Of a stretch of 64,000 nt of DNA, positions 17,960-26,962 are shown piece by piece. The notes below the pieces were generated by a model, which did not search any database, was not told the origin of the DNA, and saw nothing but the letters and a program-made list of their open reading frames with translations. How positions within the stretch are numbered: position 1 is the stretch's first letter; every line of letters begins with the position of its first letter. Both the position numbers and the translations under genes were made by a program. Source of the DNA: Pseudogulbenkiania subflava DSM 22618 (GTDB lineage Bacteria > Pseudomonadota > Gammaproteobacteria > Burkholderiales > Chromobacteriaceae); NCBI RefSeq assembly GCF_900177275.1, contig NZ_FXAG01000020.1, forward strand, positions 27,670-91,669. Reading direction: 5' to 3'.

Positions 17960-17963
17960 TTTT
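17940..17963 (+). terminator. Rho-independent terminator downstream of ppnP
   Basis: Stem AAGGCGAC/GTCGCCTT with tetraloop TTCG and a T-run. The duplicate at 17773-17796 is nearer ppnP and also ends in TTTT, so termination may already occur there. Confidence 0.85.
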
Positions 17964-18013
17964 GTTTTTGGGCCGGAGGCGGGGCTGCTGATTTACAAGC
18001 GATACGGTTGGCG

Positions 18014-18225
18014 CGTAGTATTGCTACGTTTTTTCGCGACCAGAGTTCATGGTCGGGCCAGGTAACGGTCTATCGTGGACATGGAAATACGGCGGGTAAA
18101 CGAGGCTAATGCTTGTTTTGTATTGATATATTGAATGGCGTTGCCTTTTTTTGCCGGTCGATATGTGACGACCTGTCCTGGATGGATAGCGTGCTCTATA
18201 ACAAAATATCTGTAGCAATGCTACA
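18014..18225 (+). promoter_or_regulatory. Sugar permease control region with two palindromes
   Basis: An AT-rich stretch upstream of the permease holds two related palindromes: CGTAGTATTGCTACG (18014-18028) and TGTAGCAATGCTACA (18211-18225). On one strand or the other both read GTAGCAATRCTAC. Spacing is 197 bases. A promoter-like TTGTATTGATATAT lies between them. Paired sites suggest repression by a sugar-responsive regulator encoded elsewhere. Confidence 0.55.
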
Positions 18226-18306
18226 CGTCTGGCGCAACAAACCGCCGGCTTGCCATGCGGACGCTCACTGCATCGGGCCGGCTGACCGTAAACAGCAGAA
18301 AATAGT

Positions 18307-19632
18307 ATGGATGGAACGACAGACATGTCCTCTCAGCTTGGTAAGACCAATTACTCGCGCGCCCTGACGGTGCTCACCTCCCTGTTCTTCATGTGGGGGT
18401 TGATCACCTCGCTCAACGACATCCTCGTCCCGCATCTGAAGGCGATCTTCACCCTGAGTTACCTGCAGGCGGCACTGATCCAGTTCAGCTTCTTCACCGC
18501 CTACTTCGTGATGTCGTTTCCGTCGGGCTACCTAGTGGAAAAGCTCGGCTACAAGCGCGGCATCATGATCGGCCTGGCAACCGCGGGTCTCGGCTGTCTG
18601 CTGTTCTACCCGGCGGCCGGTGCCAAGTCCTACCCGTTCTTCCTCGGTGCGCTGTTCATCCTGGCCTCCGGCATCACCCTGTTGCAGGTGGCGGCCAACC
18701 CGTACGTTACCTTGTTGGGCAAGCCCGAAACCGCGTCCAGCCGCCTCAACCTGACCCAGGCGTTCAACTCGCTGGGGACGGCCATCGGGCCGTTGGTGGG
18801 GTCGGTGCTGATTCTGGCGGTGGCGGTGAAGCCGGCGCAGGAGCTGAGCGGTCTGTCGCCGGAGCAGTTGGCGGCCTACACCGCCGCTGAGGCCGGTTCG
18901 GTGCAGACGCCGTACCTGATCCTGACCGCGCTGCTGTTTGCCCTGGCCGTGATCATCGGCCTGTTCAAGCTGCCGCAGGTGAAGGAGGGTGATACCCCGG
19001 CCGATGCGCCGCAAGGCAACGCCGAGTACCATGCGCATGCCAGCGTCTGGGGCTACCGCCACCTGGTACTGGGCGCGGTGGGCATCTTTACCTATGTGGG
19101 TGCCGAAGTATCGATCGGCAGTTTCCTGGTGAGCCTGATGGGGCAGCCGCAGATCGCCGGTCTGTCCGAGGCGGTGGCCGGCAAGTATCTGGCTCTGTAC
19201 TGGACCGGTGCCATGGTGGGTCGTTTCATCGGTGGCGTGGTAATGCGCAAGATCAAGCCGGGCCACGTGCTGGCCTTCAACGCGCTGGTCAACGCACTGT
19301 TGATCGCGCTGGCGATGAGCGCCGGCGGCAAGGCCGCGATGTGGGGGCTGATCGCGATCGGTCTGTTCAATTCGATCATGTTCCCGACCATCTTCTCGCT
19401 GGCCATCGAGGGCCTGGGCAAGTTCACTGGCGAGGGTTCCGGCGTGCTGTGCATGGCGATCGTCGGCGGTGCCATCGTGCCGCTGATCCAGGCGTTCTTC
19501 GCCGACCGCATCGGCATCCTGTATTCCTTCGTGGTGCCGCTGGTGTGCTATGCCTACATCGTGTTCTACGGCTTGAAGGGGCACTATGCCGATTTCACCG
19601 CGGTGCGCAAGGTGGCGGCAGCGAAGCGCTAA
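18307..19632 (+). CDS. FucP/GluP-type MFS sugar:H+ symporter
   Basis: 441-residue inner-membrane permease with twelve predicted helices. The opening [20 protein letters not shown] and the [27 protein letters not shown] loop (in two parts) are the hallmark of the fucose/glucose-galactose FHS family; [20 protein letters not shown] is also diagnostic. Sugar specificity (glucose/galactose versus fucose) cannot be told. ATG at 18325 is an alternative start; neither has a strong ribosome site. Regulated presumably through the palindromes upstream. Confidence 0.88.
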   Translation: MDGTTDMSSQLGKTNYSRALTVLTSLFFMWGLITSLNDILVPHLKAIFTLSYLQAALIQFSFFTAYFVMSFPSGYLVEKLGYKRGIMIGLATAGLGCLLFYPAAGAKSYPFFLGALFILASGITLLQVAANPYVTLLGKPETASSRLNLTQAFNSLGTAIGPLVGSVLILAVAVKPAQELSGLSPEQLAAYTAAEAGSVQTPYLILTALLFALAVIIGLFKLPQVKEGDTPADAPQGNAEYHAHASVWGYRHLVLGAVGIFTYVGAEVSIGSFLVSLMGQPQIAGLSEAVAGKYLALYWTGAMVGRFIGGVVMRKIKPGHVLAFNALVNALLIALAMSAGGKAAMWGLIAIGLFNSIMFPTIFSLAIEGLGKFTGEGSGVLCMAIVGGAIVPLIQAFFADRIGILYSFVVPLVCYAYIVFYGLKGHYADFTAVRKVAAAKR

Positions 19633-19667
19633 GCGCCATGGCCCGCAGGGGCTGACTGCATGAGCAG

Positions 19668-19700
19668 CGCCCGGTCCCGCAGCAAGCGCGGGGCCGGGCG
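19668..19700 (+). terminator. GC-rich hairpin after the sugar permease
   Basis: 13-bp stem CGCCCGGTCCCGC with its partner GCGGGGCCGGGCG (one wobble) and a short loop. Only a weak T-run follows. It lies between convergent genes and may stop both transcripts. Confidence 0.5.
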
Positions 19701-19743
19701 TTGTCGTATCAGGGGGGGCTGCCGGGGCGCGAGCTAGCGAAGA

Positions 19744-20823
19744 TCACAAGACCGCCGCCACCGCCGCGCCGACCTCGCTGGTGTCGGCCATTCCCCCCAT
19801 GTCCGGCGTGCGCGGCCCCTCGACCAGCACGGTTTCGATCGCGCGCATGATCGCGTCGTGCGCGTGTTGGTAGCGCGGATCGCCGTCGCCGAGGAAATCG
19901 AGCATCATCGCGCCGGACCAGATCATCGCGATCGGGTTGGCGATGTTCTGGCCGTAGATGTCGGGTGCAGAGCCATGCACCGGCTCGAATAGCGAGGGGA
20001 AGGTCCGTTCCGGGTTGAGGTTGGCCGAAGGCGCGATGCCGATGGTGCCGGTGCAGGCCGGCCCGAGGTCAGACAGGATGTCGCCGAACAGATTCGAGGC
20101 GACCACTACGTCGAAACGATCCGGCTGCAGCACGAAGCGGGCGGAGAGGATGTCGATGTGCTGCTTGTCCCAGGCGACGTCGGGGTAGGCTTGCGCCATC
20201 GCCGCCACGCGCTCGTCCCAGTACGGCATGCTGACTGCGATGCCGTTGGATTTGGTCGCGGCGGTCAGCTTCTTGCGCGGCCGGCGCTGGGCGAGCTCGA
20301 AACCATATTTGAGGATGCGATCCACGCCGTGGCGGGTGAACACCGCCTCCTGCAGCACCAGTTCGCGCTCGGTGCCCTCGAACATCTTGCCGCCGACCGA
20401 CGAGTATTCGCCCTCGGTGTTTTCGCGCACGACGTAGAAGTCGATATCGCCTGTCTTGCGGTTGGCGAGCGGGCAGGGCACGCCGGCAAACAGGCGTACC
20501 GGGCGCAGGTTGACGTATTGGTCGAATTCGCGGCGGAACTTGATCAGCGAGCCCCACAGCGAGATGTGGTCGGGCACCTTGTCCGGCCAGCCGACCGCGC
20601 CGAAGAAGATGGCGTCGAAACGCTGCAATGTCTCGAACCAGTCGTCCGGCATCATCTTGCCGTGCTGGAGGTAATAATCGCAGCTGGCCCAGTCGAAGTG
20701 GGCGAATTCGAGGGTGAGGTCGAACTTGGCCGCGGCGGCTTCCAGCACGCGGATGCCTTCCGGCAGTACCTCTTTGCCGATACCGTCACCGGCAATCGCG
20801 GCGATTCTGAATGTCTTGTTCAT
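19744..20823 (-). CDS. ttuC: Tartrate dehydrogenase/decarboxylase
   Basis: 359-residue beta-decarboxylating dehydrogenase of the isocitrate/isopropylmalate family. N-terminal IAAIAGDGIGKEVLPEG is the family start; DFYVVRENTEGEYSSVGG and the Mg site NLFGDILSDLGPACTGTIG in the C half are clear. The SSVGG form and WPDKVPDHISLWGS loop point to the tartrate/D-malate group rather than LeuB. NAD+ and Mn2+ dependence is known for the family. A divergent LysR gene starts 121 bases away and probably controls it. ATG at 20823 chosen as the family start. Confidence 0.88.
   Translation of the reverse strand: MNKTFRIAAIAGDGIGKEVLPEGIRVLEAAAAKFDLTLEFAHFDWASCDYYLQHGKMMPDDWFETLQRFDAIFFGAVGWPDKVPDHISLWGSLIKFRREFDQYVNLRPVRLFAGVPCPLANRKTGDIDFYVVRENTEGEYSSVGGKMFEGTERELVLQEAVFTRHGVDRILKYGFELAQRRPRKKLTAATKSNGIAVSMPYWDERVAAMAQAYPDVAWDKQHIDILSARFVLQPDRFDVVVASNLFGDILSDLGPACTGTIGIAPSANLNPERTFPSLFEPVHGSAPDIYGQNIANPIAMIWSGAMMLDFLGDGDPRYQHAHDAIMRAIETVLVEGPRTPDMGGMADTSEVGAAVAAVL
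20018..20029 (+). repeat. DUS-like word AGGTTGGCCGAA
   Basis: Exact copy inside ttuC. Confidence 0.6.
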
Positions 20824-20944
20824 GCAATGTCTTCCTTGTTGTCCGGCCGTCAGTCGTGGCGCATCGATTGATCCGATATCCCTAGCATGCCGCAAAACAT
20901 TCGTTTAATAATTGCCTCCTCCGTGCATTCATAAAACACGAATC

Positions 20945-21850
20945 ATGAATAATGAGCCGCAACTGGAAGACCTTCGCGTGTTCTGCCTGGTTGCCCGCAA
21001 ATCGGGCTTCGCCAGCGCCGCCGAGGAACTGGGGGCATCCCCTGCCTACGTCAGCAAGCGGATACGGCTGCTGGAAGACAGCCTGGGCGTGAAGCTGCTG
21101 TACCGCAGCACGCGGCGGGTCGCGGTGACCGAGGACGGCGAACGGGTCTACCGCTGGGCGCAAAAGATTCTCGATGACGTCGACCACATGGTGGACGAGG
21201 TGTCGGCAACCAGGCTGGCTCCGCGCGGCCTGATCCGCATCAGCAGCAGCCTGGGCTTCGGCCGAGTCCACGTCGCGCCGGCGCTGGCGGCCTTGGCCGA
21301 GCGCTATCCCCAACTCGAAATCCGCTTCGATGTGACGGACCGGCTGGTTGATCTGGAGAGTGAAGGGATCGATCTCGATATTCGGGTCGGCAACGAGATC
21401 GCGCCGCAGTTGATCGCCAAGAAGCTGGTCGCCAACCAGCGCATCCTTTGCGCGGCATCGTCCTACCTCGAGCGGCGTGGAACGCCGAAGAGCCTCGGCG
21501 AACTGAGCAGCCACGATTGCCTGGCGATCAAGGAGCGCGACCACCCGTTCGGCGTCTGGCGGCTTTCCGGCCCCGGTGGCGAAACGGTGATACGCATCAC
21601 CGGCCCCTTGTCGGCCAACCACGGCGAGATCGTGCATCAGTGGGCGCTGGCGGGACGCGGCATCATGCTGCGTTCCCTGTGGGACGTACGCGCTGCGCTT
21701 GCCGCCGGGAGGCTGGTGCGGGTGTTGCCCGACTACAGCCTCCCGGCCGACATCTGGGCGGTTTCTCCCATGCGCCTATCGAGCTCGGCCAAGCTCAAGG
21801 TGTGTGTCGATTTCATCGAACAGTACTTCCGGACGCAGGATGTTGGATGA
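20945..21850 (+). CDS. LysR-type regulator divergent from tartrate dehydrogenase
   Basis: 301-residue LysR regulator: winged HTH in residues 5-65 (LEDLRVFCLVARKSGFASAA, ASPAYVSKRIRLLEDSLGVK), then a type 2 periplasmic-binding-like effector domain. The SPAYVSKRI recognition helix is the same type as in TtdR/DmlR-like regulators of tartrate and malate genes. The divergent arrangement with ttuC suggests control by tartrate or D-malate. ATG at 20945 is preferred over an upstream in-frame codon. Confidence 0.88.
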   Translation: MNNEPQLEDLRVFCLVARKSGFASAAEELGASPAYVSKRIRLLEDSLGVKLLYRSTRRVAVTEDGERVYRWAQKILDDVDHMVDEVSATRLAPRGLIRISSSLGFGRVHVAPALAALAERYPQLEIRFDVTDRLVDLESEGIDLDIRVGNEIAPQLIAKKLVANQRILCAASSYLERRGTPKSLGELSSHDCLAIKERDHPFGVWRLSGPGGETVIRITGPLSANHGEIVHQWALAGRGIMLRSLWDVRAALAAGRLVRVLPDYSLPADIWAVSPMRLSSSAKLKVCVDFIEQYFRTQDVG

Positions 21851-22042
21851 CGACTACGGGCGAGGGGCTTCAGTCGGGCAAGCCAATCGGCCGGCATTTG
21901 AGGTATGGCCCTGAAAGAGCTCACCCATTGAGTTGTCCCGGCAACGGAGCGGGCAGTCCGACTTCGCGTGCTAGGCTCCGCCCGGGTTTGCCGGCCGCTG
22001 CCGGTCCTGCGTGGGACAGAACCGGCAGGCCGGCTGATACGC

Positions 22043-22663
22043 TCAGAAGCGCTCGGGGAACTGCTTGGCCAGGGCGCCACCCAAGGCATCGGCGATCACG
22101 TTCATGTGCTGTTTCATGGCTTCCCAGGTGTGGGCCTCCTGGCGGTAGTCCTTGTCCTTGAGCTCCTGAATCTGCTGGACGTGATGGCCGCCATGGGCCA
22201 GCAGCAGGCCTTGCAGCGTTTCTTTCGGTAAATAGGGGTTGGCGCTGGACAGGAAGGCGGCGATCTCGTCCACGTTGGCGGCCATGGCTTTGTTGGCGCT
22301 ATCCTGCCCGCTCTTGCTGCCTTTCCCCGTGGCGATCAGGTACTGCTTGACCGCGCCATAATGGCCGGCCAATAGGGTGAACAACTTGTCCGAGGCGGCC
22401 TGCCCGTAGAAGGGCTGGATCGACGCGGCAATCTGTTTGGCGTTGGCGACCACCTCTTGCTCGGCGGCGGCGGCGCCGGACTTGTCGTGCGCCAGCGTTT
22501 CCAGGGCGACGTTACGCACCCAGAAAATGTGGCCGCTCCAGAGATCGCGCAGGGCCACTTGTGTTTGTGAAATCTTGGGGCTGCTGCTCAGCTCGGCATG
22601 GGCGAGCGGGGACAAGAAGGCCGCGATAAGCGACGCCGCCAGGGTTTTTTGCCAGGTTTTCAT
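22043..22663 (-). CDS. Exported helical protein, unknown
   Basis: 206 residues with a clear signal peptide (MKTWQKTLAASLIAAFLSPLAHA, cut after AHA, described in full because it defines export). The mature part is four or more amphipathic helices with several His (LWSGHIFWVRNVALETL, LLAGHYGAVKQYL, LLLAHGGHHVQQIQEL, MKQHMNVIADALGG), resembling a four-helix bundle that could bind metal. Family not recognised. It is divergent from an Fe-S type regulator and shares an AT-rich control region with it. Confidence 0.7.
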   Translation of the reverse strand: MKTWQKTLAASLIAAFLSPLAHAELSSSPKISQTQVALRDLWSGHIFWVRNVALETLAHDKSGAAAAEQEVVANAKQIAASIQPFYGQAASDKLFTLLAGHYGAVKQYLIATGKGSKSGQDSANKAMAANVDEIAAFLSSANPYLPKETLQGLLLAHGGHHVQQIQELKDKDYRQEAHTWEAMKQHMNVIADALGGALAKQFPERF

Positions 22664-22722
22664 GAGAAATCTCCTTCGTGCTCAAGCTTCTTTGGAAGCT
22701 GTATTGTAGTCTATTTTGTCAC

Positions 22723-22746
22723 TTAAACAATATAAATATGTTTTAA
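22723..22746. promoter_or_regulatory. AT-rich inverted repeat between divergent genes
   Basis: Imperfect palindrome with arms TTAAACA and TGTTTTAA around a 9-base AT centre, in the 153-base gap between the exported protein and the winged-helix regulator. Position suits an operator that controls both genes; no motif family recognised. Confidence 0.4.
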
Positions 22747-22816
22747 CTTATCAAAGTGATTTTTGCGCCATGAAGGATATAATCAAACTGAACGGGCAAA
22801 TTGAAGGTGTACCGAC

Positions 22817-23443
22817 ATGTTGGAAGCAATGGGTGAGCGTCAGCAGCAACTGTTACGGCTGCTGCAACGGCAGTCTGCAGGGCTGACGGTGGAACAACTG
22901 GCACAGGAGCTGGCCGTTACCCGTACCGCGGTCAGGCAACATCTGACGGTGCTGGAACGGGATGGTCTGGTGGAACGCGGAATGACGCAACCGACGGGGG
23001 GGCGGCCCGAGCAGCTCTTCGTGCTGACCCCGAAGGGGCAGGAGGTGTTTCCCCGCCGCTATTCCTGGTTTGCCGAACTCCTGCTGAAGATGCTGGAAGC
23101 CAAGCTTGGCCAGGACGAACTTGCCAAACAATTGGCCGAGATCGGCACCACTCTGGCCGCTACCTTGCCGCCGGCGAAGGCGAACGATCCGGAAGCGCGC
23201 ATCCGGGCGCTGGCCGACATCATGCTGGAACTCGGCTACGATGCCCGGCCGGAAGATGCCGACAGCGGCCTGCCGCGCATCGTGGCTACCAATTGCATCT
23301 TTCATCATCTGGCGGCACGTTTTCCGGAGGTTTGCCAACTGGACCTGGCGCTGATGTCGAGCTATGTGGGAGAGCCCGTGACGCACGAAGAATGCATGGT
23401 GCGGGGTGGGGCCTGCTGCCGCTTCCGGTTCACCAAGCCGTGA
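22817..23443 (+). CDS. SufR/DeoR-like winged-helix regulator with Cys-rich sensor
   Basis: 208 residues. The winged HTH occupies residues 8-75 (GLTVEQLAQELAVTRTAVRQ, then LERDGLVERGMTQPTGGRPE), as in SufR. The C-terminal part has Cys at about 158, then C after twelve residues (NCIFHHLAARFPEVC), and later EECMVRGGACC. This spacing resembles the 4Fe-4S ligands of SufR-type repressors. It may therefore sense iron-sulfur status, oxygen or NO and control the divergent exported protein; no suf genes are nearby. Confidence 0.82.
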   Translation: MLEAMGERQQQLLRLLQRQSAGLTVEQLAQELAVTRTAVRQHLTVLERDGLVERGMTQPTGGRPEQLFVLTPKGQEVFPRRYSWFAELLLKMLEAKLGQDELAKQLAEIGTTLAATLPPAKANDPEARIRALADIMLELGYDARPEDADSGLPRIVATNCIFHHLAARFPEVCQLDLALMSSYVGEPVTHEECMVRGGACCRFRFTKP

Positions 23444-23581
23444 GCCATGTCCGTGCCGGGCCGAGGCGCTCCGTCATGCCACGCACTGCAGAGGGTGTCC
23501 ATTTCCATCGGGTGCTTGTGTGGCATCGCCACTAGCCAGGAAAGCGTGGGCCGGGCCGGCCACCCTGCCTGGCTGAAGAGA

Positions 23582-23593
23582 AGGTTGGCCGAA
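23582..23593 (+). repeat. DUS-like word AGGTTGGCCGAA
   Basis: Exact copy (GAAGGTTGGCCGAAGAG), intergenic before the PA2779-family gene. Confidence 0.7.
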
Positions 23594-23722
23594 GAGCCAG
23601 AGGACATGCCTTGGGCATTTAAAAGGAATTGGCGGATTGTCATTGCGCTGCCATGTGCCACACTGAAACAAGCGGAAAGGGGGCTCGCTGACGGGTTTCA
23701 ACTCTTGTTCAGGAGGTGTGAA

Positions 23723-24088
23723 ATGTCAGTTTCCATTGCCAAATACCTTGGTACCGCGCTGTTGGCGTCGTGCCTGGCGGTACAGGCCCCGTTGGCCCGT
23801 GCCGGCATGGTTTCGACCGAGCAGGCGGCTGCAGCGCAGCAGGCCCAGCAAGCCCAGGCCGATCGGGAAAAAGTGAGGGCCTTTCTTGATCGGGCAGAAG
23901 TCCGTGACAAGCTGCAGGCCCTTGGCGTGCAGGCCGCCTTCGCCAAGGATCGCGTCGATTCAATGACCGATGAAGAAGTCACCACGCTGGCTCAACGCAT
24001 CGATACGCTCTCGGCCGGTGGCCGGCTCAGCAATTACGACCTGATCGTGATTTTGCTGATCGTGCTGATCATCGCCGTCATCGTGTAG
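23723..24088 (+). CDS. PA2779-family protein
   Basis: 121 residues: signal-like start MSVSIAKYLGTALLASCLAV, a Gln/Ala-rich coiled segment (TEQAAAAQQAQQAQADREKV), the family core VRAFLDRAEVRDKLQALGVQ and a C-terminal membrane helix LIVILLIVLIIAVIV. A strong AGGAGG site at 23711-23716 fixes the start; the longer upstream frame is not used. In other genomes this family sits next to a PA2778-type cysteine peptidase, which is absent here. Confidence 0.88.
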   Translation: MSVSIAKYLGTALLASCLAVQAPLARAGMVSTEQAAAAQQAQQAQADREKVRAFLDRAEVRDKLQALGVQAAFAKDRVDSMTDEEVTTLAQRIDTLSAGGRLSNYDLIVILLIVLIIAVIV

Positions 24089-24133
24089 TTTTTCCTGATT
24101 TCGTTTGGGGTAACGCCAGCATGGGGCCGCGGC

Positions 24134-25039
24134 TCAGGCTGCCCGGCTGGTGACGGGAGCCGCTGTGCGCCTGGCAGGCTGGCGGAATACCAGTACGTTG
24201 CCGGCCAGTACCAGGATCAGCCCCGCCAAGGCGAGTGGCGTCCAGCGATAACCCTCCAGCCATACCGACACATTCAGCGCCACCACCGGGAACAGGACGG
24301 TGCAGTAGGCTGCGCGTTCCGGGCCGAGCCGGCCGACCAGCATCAGGTAGGCGGTGAAGCCGATCACCGAGCCGGGAATGGCGAGGTAGAGCAGGGCGCC
24401 CAGGTAGTGTGGCGAGGTGTCGAGGGTGAGCGGCAGGCCGGCGGCGAGGCTGCCCGCGAACAGGATGAGTGCGCCGGTCAGCATGGCCCAGGCGTTGGTC
24501 TGCAACGGCGTGTGGCCGAGCGCCTGCAGCCGTGCCGACAGCAGGTTGCCGGCGGAGAAGCACAGGGTGCCCAGGATCGATAGCCCCAACCCGAGCAGGG
24601 TGCCGCCGTCGGTGCTGTGGCCGGCCAGTTGCGGCCAGAACAGGGTGGCGATCCCGGCCAGCCCCAGTGCGCCTCCCGCCATCACCTGCGGGGCGATGCG
24701 ACGCTTGAGGATCAGGCGTGCATTCAGTGCGTTCCACAGCGTGGCGGTGGAGAACACCACGGCCACCAAACCGCTCGGCAGATAGTGGCTGGCGTAGTAA
24801 AAGCACAGGAAATTGAAGCAGAACAGCGTCAGCCCCTGCGCAGCGATCAGGCTAAGGGCGGTGCCGCGCGGGCGACGCAGTTGGCCGCGCCAGGCAAGAA
24901 TGGCGAACAGCGCCGCGGCGGCGAGGAAAAAGCGGTAGGCGATCGAGAGCGGAATCGGAACCGGCCCCAACTGCACCTTGATGGCAATCCAGGTGGTGCC
25001 CCAGATCAGCACGGTGGAGAGGTAAAGCAGGGCGTTCAT
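24134..25039 (-). CDS. EamA/DMT family transporter
   Basis: 301 residues with ten predicted membrane helices in two EamA repeats. MNALLYLSTVLIWGTTWIAI is the typical first helix, and the second repeat begins near AWAMLTGALILFAGSLAAGL. Such proteins export amino acids or other metabolites; substrate unknown. It is divergent from an AraC regulator, which may control it. Confidence 0.9.
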   Translation of the reverse strand: MNALLYLSTVLIWGTTWIAIKVQLGPVPIPLSIAYRFFLAAAALFAILAWRGQLRRPRGTALSLIAAQGLTLFCFNFLCFYYASHYLPSGLVAVVFSTATLWNALNARLILKRRIAPQVMAGGALGLAGIATLFWPQLAGHSTDGGTLLGLGLSILGTLCFSAGNLLSARLQALGHTPLQTNAWAMLTGALILFAGSLAAGLPLTLDTSPHYLGALLYLAIPGSVIGFTAYLMLVGRLGPERAAYCTVLFPVVALNVSVWLEGYRWTPLALAGLILVLAGNVLVFRQPARRTAAPVTSRAA

Positions 25040-25183
25040 GGCGATGGCTCCGGGGGAGGGACAATGGCGCTAGTTTCACCGAACCCGACGAAACGGGATT
25101 GCACATTCCTGCGCTTTTTTGGCGTCGAGCGATGCCGTGGCGGCCGTCAGGCCGTACACTAATGGCCTTGAGGACGCCCCATC

Positions 25184-26056
25184 ATGCCCCGCGCCACCCT
25201 ACCTGTTTACGACACACTGACCCAGACCCGCGCCGAGCTGGAGCGCAACAGCTCGCTCGGCGACGGCCTGTCGGTCGCGCTGTGGCAGCGCAACCAGCTG
25301 GAAGACACCGTCTACAGCCGTCCCGGCCACCATACCTTGTCGCTCTACCTCGAAGGCGGTTTCGACATTCGGCGCCGCGACCAGCCCGGCCTGCGTGGGG
25401 CGCCGGACAAACTGTGCATCCTGCCCGCCGAACATGAATCGGATTGGCGCGTCAGCGGCCAGATTCGCTTTCTGCACCTGTATTTTGCGCCCGATCGCTT
25501 CGACGCCTTGGCGCTGACCCTGCTCGACCGCGAGGCGCGCGACCAGCAGCTCTATGACCGCACCTACATGGACGATCCGTGGCTCGCCGCGGTGTGCCGT
25601 CAACTGGCCGGACTCGATTGGGACGATCCACATGGCCGGCTGGCCGGCAACGCGCTCGGCCATGAGGTGCTGGCCCACCTGATGCTGACGCAGACCGGCC
25701 GGCGCCGCTCGGTGACCGTGAAAGGGGGGCTCGCTCCGGCGCAGCGCCGCCGCGTGCAGGAGCTGATCGAAGCCCGGCTCGACAGCGTGTTGACGGTGGG
25801 CGAACTGGCGGCCGAGCTGGCGTTGTCGGAGTACCATTTTGCGCGCATGTTCCGCGCCTCGTTCGGCCAACCTCCGCATGCCTGGATCTTGCAGCGTCGC
25901 CTGGTACGCGCCCGGGAGGCGCTGGCGGGGGGCGATCAGGCGCTGGCCGATATCGCGGCCAGCTGCGGCTTTGCCAGTGCCAGCCACCTGGCCAACCGTT
26001 TCCGTGCCGCGCTCGGCGTGACGCCCGGCGAGTACCGGCGCTGGGCGGGGAGGTAG
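25184..26056 (+). CDS. AraC family transcriptional regulator
   Basis: 290 residues. The N-terminal cupin-like sensor half (HTLSLYLEGGFDIRRRDQPG, CILPAEHESDW) is followed by two HTH motifs in the last 100 residues: LTVGELAAELALSEYHFARM and ALADIAASCGFASASHLANR, ending in the conserved FRAALGVTPGEYRRW. Probable regulator of the divergent EamA transporter. Effector unknown. Confidence 0.9.
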   Translation: MPRATLPVYDTLTQTRAELERNSSLGDGLSVALWQRNQLEDTVYSRPGHHTLSLYLEGGFDIRRRDQPGLRGAPDKLCILPAEHESDWRVSGQIRFLHLYFAPDRFDALALTLLDREARDQQLYDRTYMDDPWLAAVCRQLAGLDWDDPHGRLAGNALGHEVLAHLMLTQTGRRRSVTVKGGLAPAQRRRVQELIEARLDSVLTVGELAAELALSEYHFARMFRASFGQPPHAWILQRRLVRAREALAGGDQALADIAASCGFASASHLANRFRAALGVTPGEYRRWAGR

Positions 26057-26252
26057 GCGCCCGCGCCGGCTCTACCGCTCGCCCGGTCTGTTGATCGTCC
26101 TGTCGCGCGCTTGGCGATACACACGCGGTGCCACCTCTGATCGCCCTGGCTCCATTGCATCGTGTCGGAGTCTCACCGTCGGCACGAGAAGAAAGATCGC
26201 CATGGCCGCGACACCCCTTGTCCGGCCCGTCTTTGTTGACCAGGAGAGAGAC

Positions 26253-26891
26253 ATGACCGCTTCCATGAAACGCGCGCTGATCGTCATCGATGTGCAAAAC
26301 GAATACGTCACGGGCCACTTGAGGATTGAATACCCGGCGGTGGAGTTGTCGCTGAGCCATATCGGCCAGGCCATGGACGCCGCGCGTGCGGCGGGAATAC
26401 CCATCGTGGTGGTGCAGAACAGCGCGCCGTCTGGTTCGCCGATCTTTGCCCACGGCTCCGAGGGCTGGGCGTTGCACCCGGTGGTGGCCGGCCGTCCTGC
26501 CGATCATTACGTGGAGAAAACCCTGCCCAGTGCCTTTGCCGGCACCGATCTGGAAAGCTGGCTGCGCGAGCAGGGCATCGACACGCTGACGGTGGTCGGT
26601 TACATGACCCACAACTGCGTCGATTCGACGGTGAAGCAGGCGCTGCACGCCGGGTTTGCCGTCGAGGTGCTGGACGACGCCACCGGCTCGGTTCCGTATT
26701 CCAATCGGGCCGGCCTCGTCAGTGCGGAGATGATTCATCGCACCTTCATGGTGGTGTTGCAGTCGCGTTTTGCCAATGTGATGGAGACGGCCACCTGGCT
26801 TGCTGCGCTGGCCGGGCAGCCGCTGCCGGAGCGCGAGTCGATCTACGCTTCCAACCAACATGCGCTGCAAATGAGAGCGCGCATGGCTTGA
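26253..26891 (+). CDS. Isochorismatase-family cysteine hydrolase
   Basis: 212 residues from ATG 26253 with AGGAGAGA just upstream. Catalytic triad of the family is visible: Asp in ALIVIDVQNEY, Lys in VEKTLPSAF and Cys in GYMTHNCVDSTVKQAL. Members hydrolyse amides such as nicotinamide or isochorismate; substrate here is unknown. Monocistronic between the AraC and patatin genes. Confidence 0.9.
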   Translation: MTASMKRALIVIDVQNEYVTGHLRIEYPAVELSLSHIGQAMDAARAAGIPIVVVQNSAPSGSPIFAHGSEGWALHPVVAGRPADHYVEKTLPSAFAGTDLESWLREQGIDTLTVVGYMTHNCVDSTVKQALHAGFAVEVLDDATGSVPYSNRAGLVSAEMIHRTFMVVLQSRFANVMETATWLAALAGQPLPERESIYASNQHALQMRARMA

Positions 26892-26962
26892 TGTCGGGTA
26901 TCGGGCGCTGCCAAGCGCAAATCCGCTGCCATGCCGGCGATGTGCCAGCATGGCAGCAGAAA

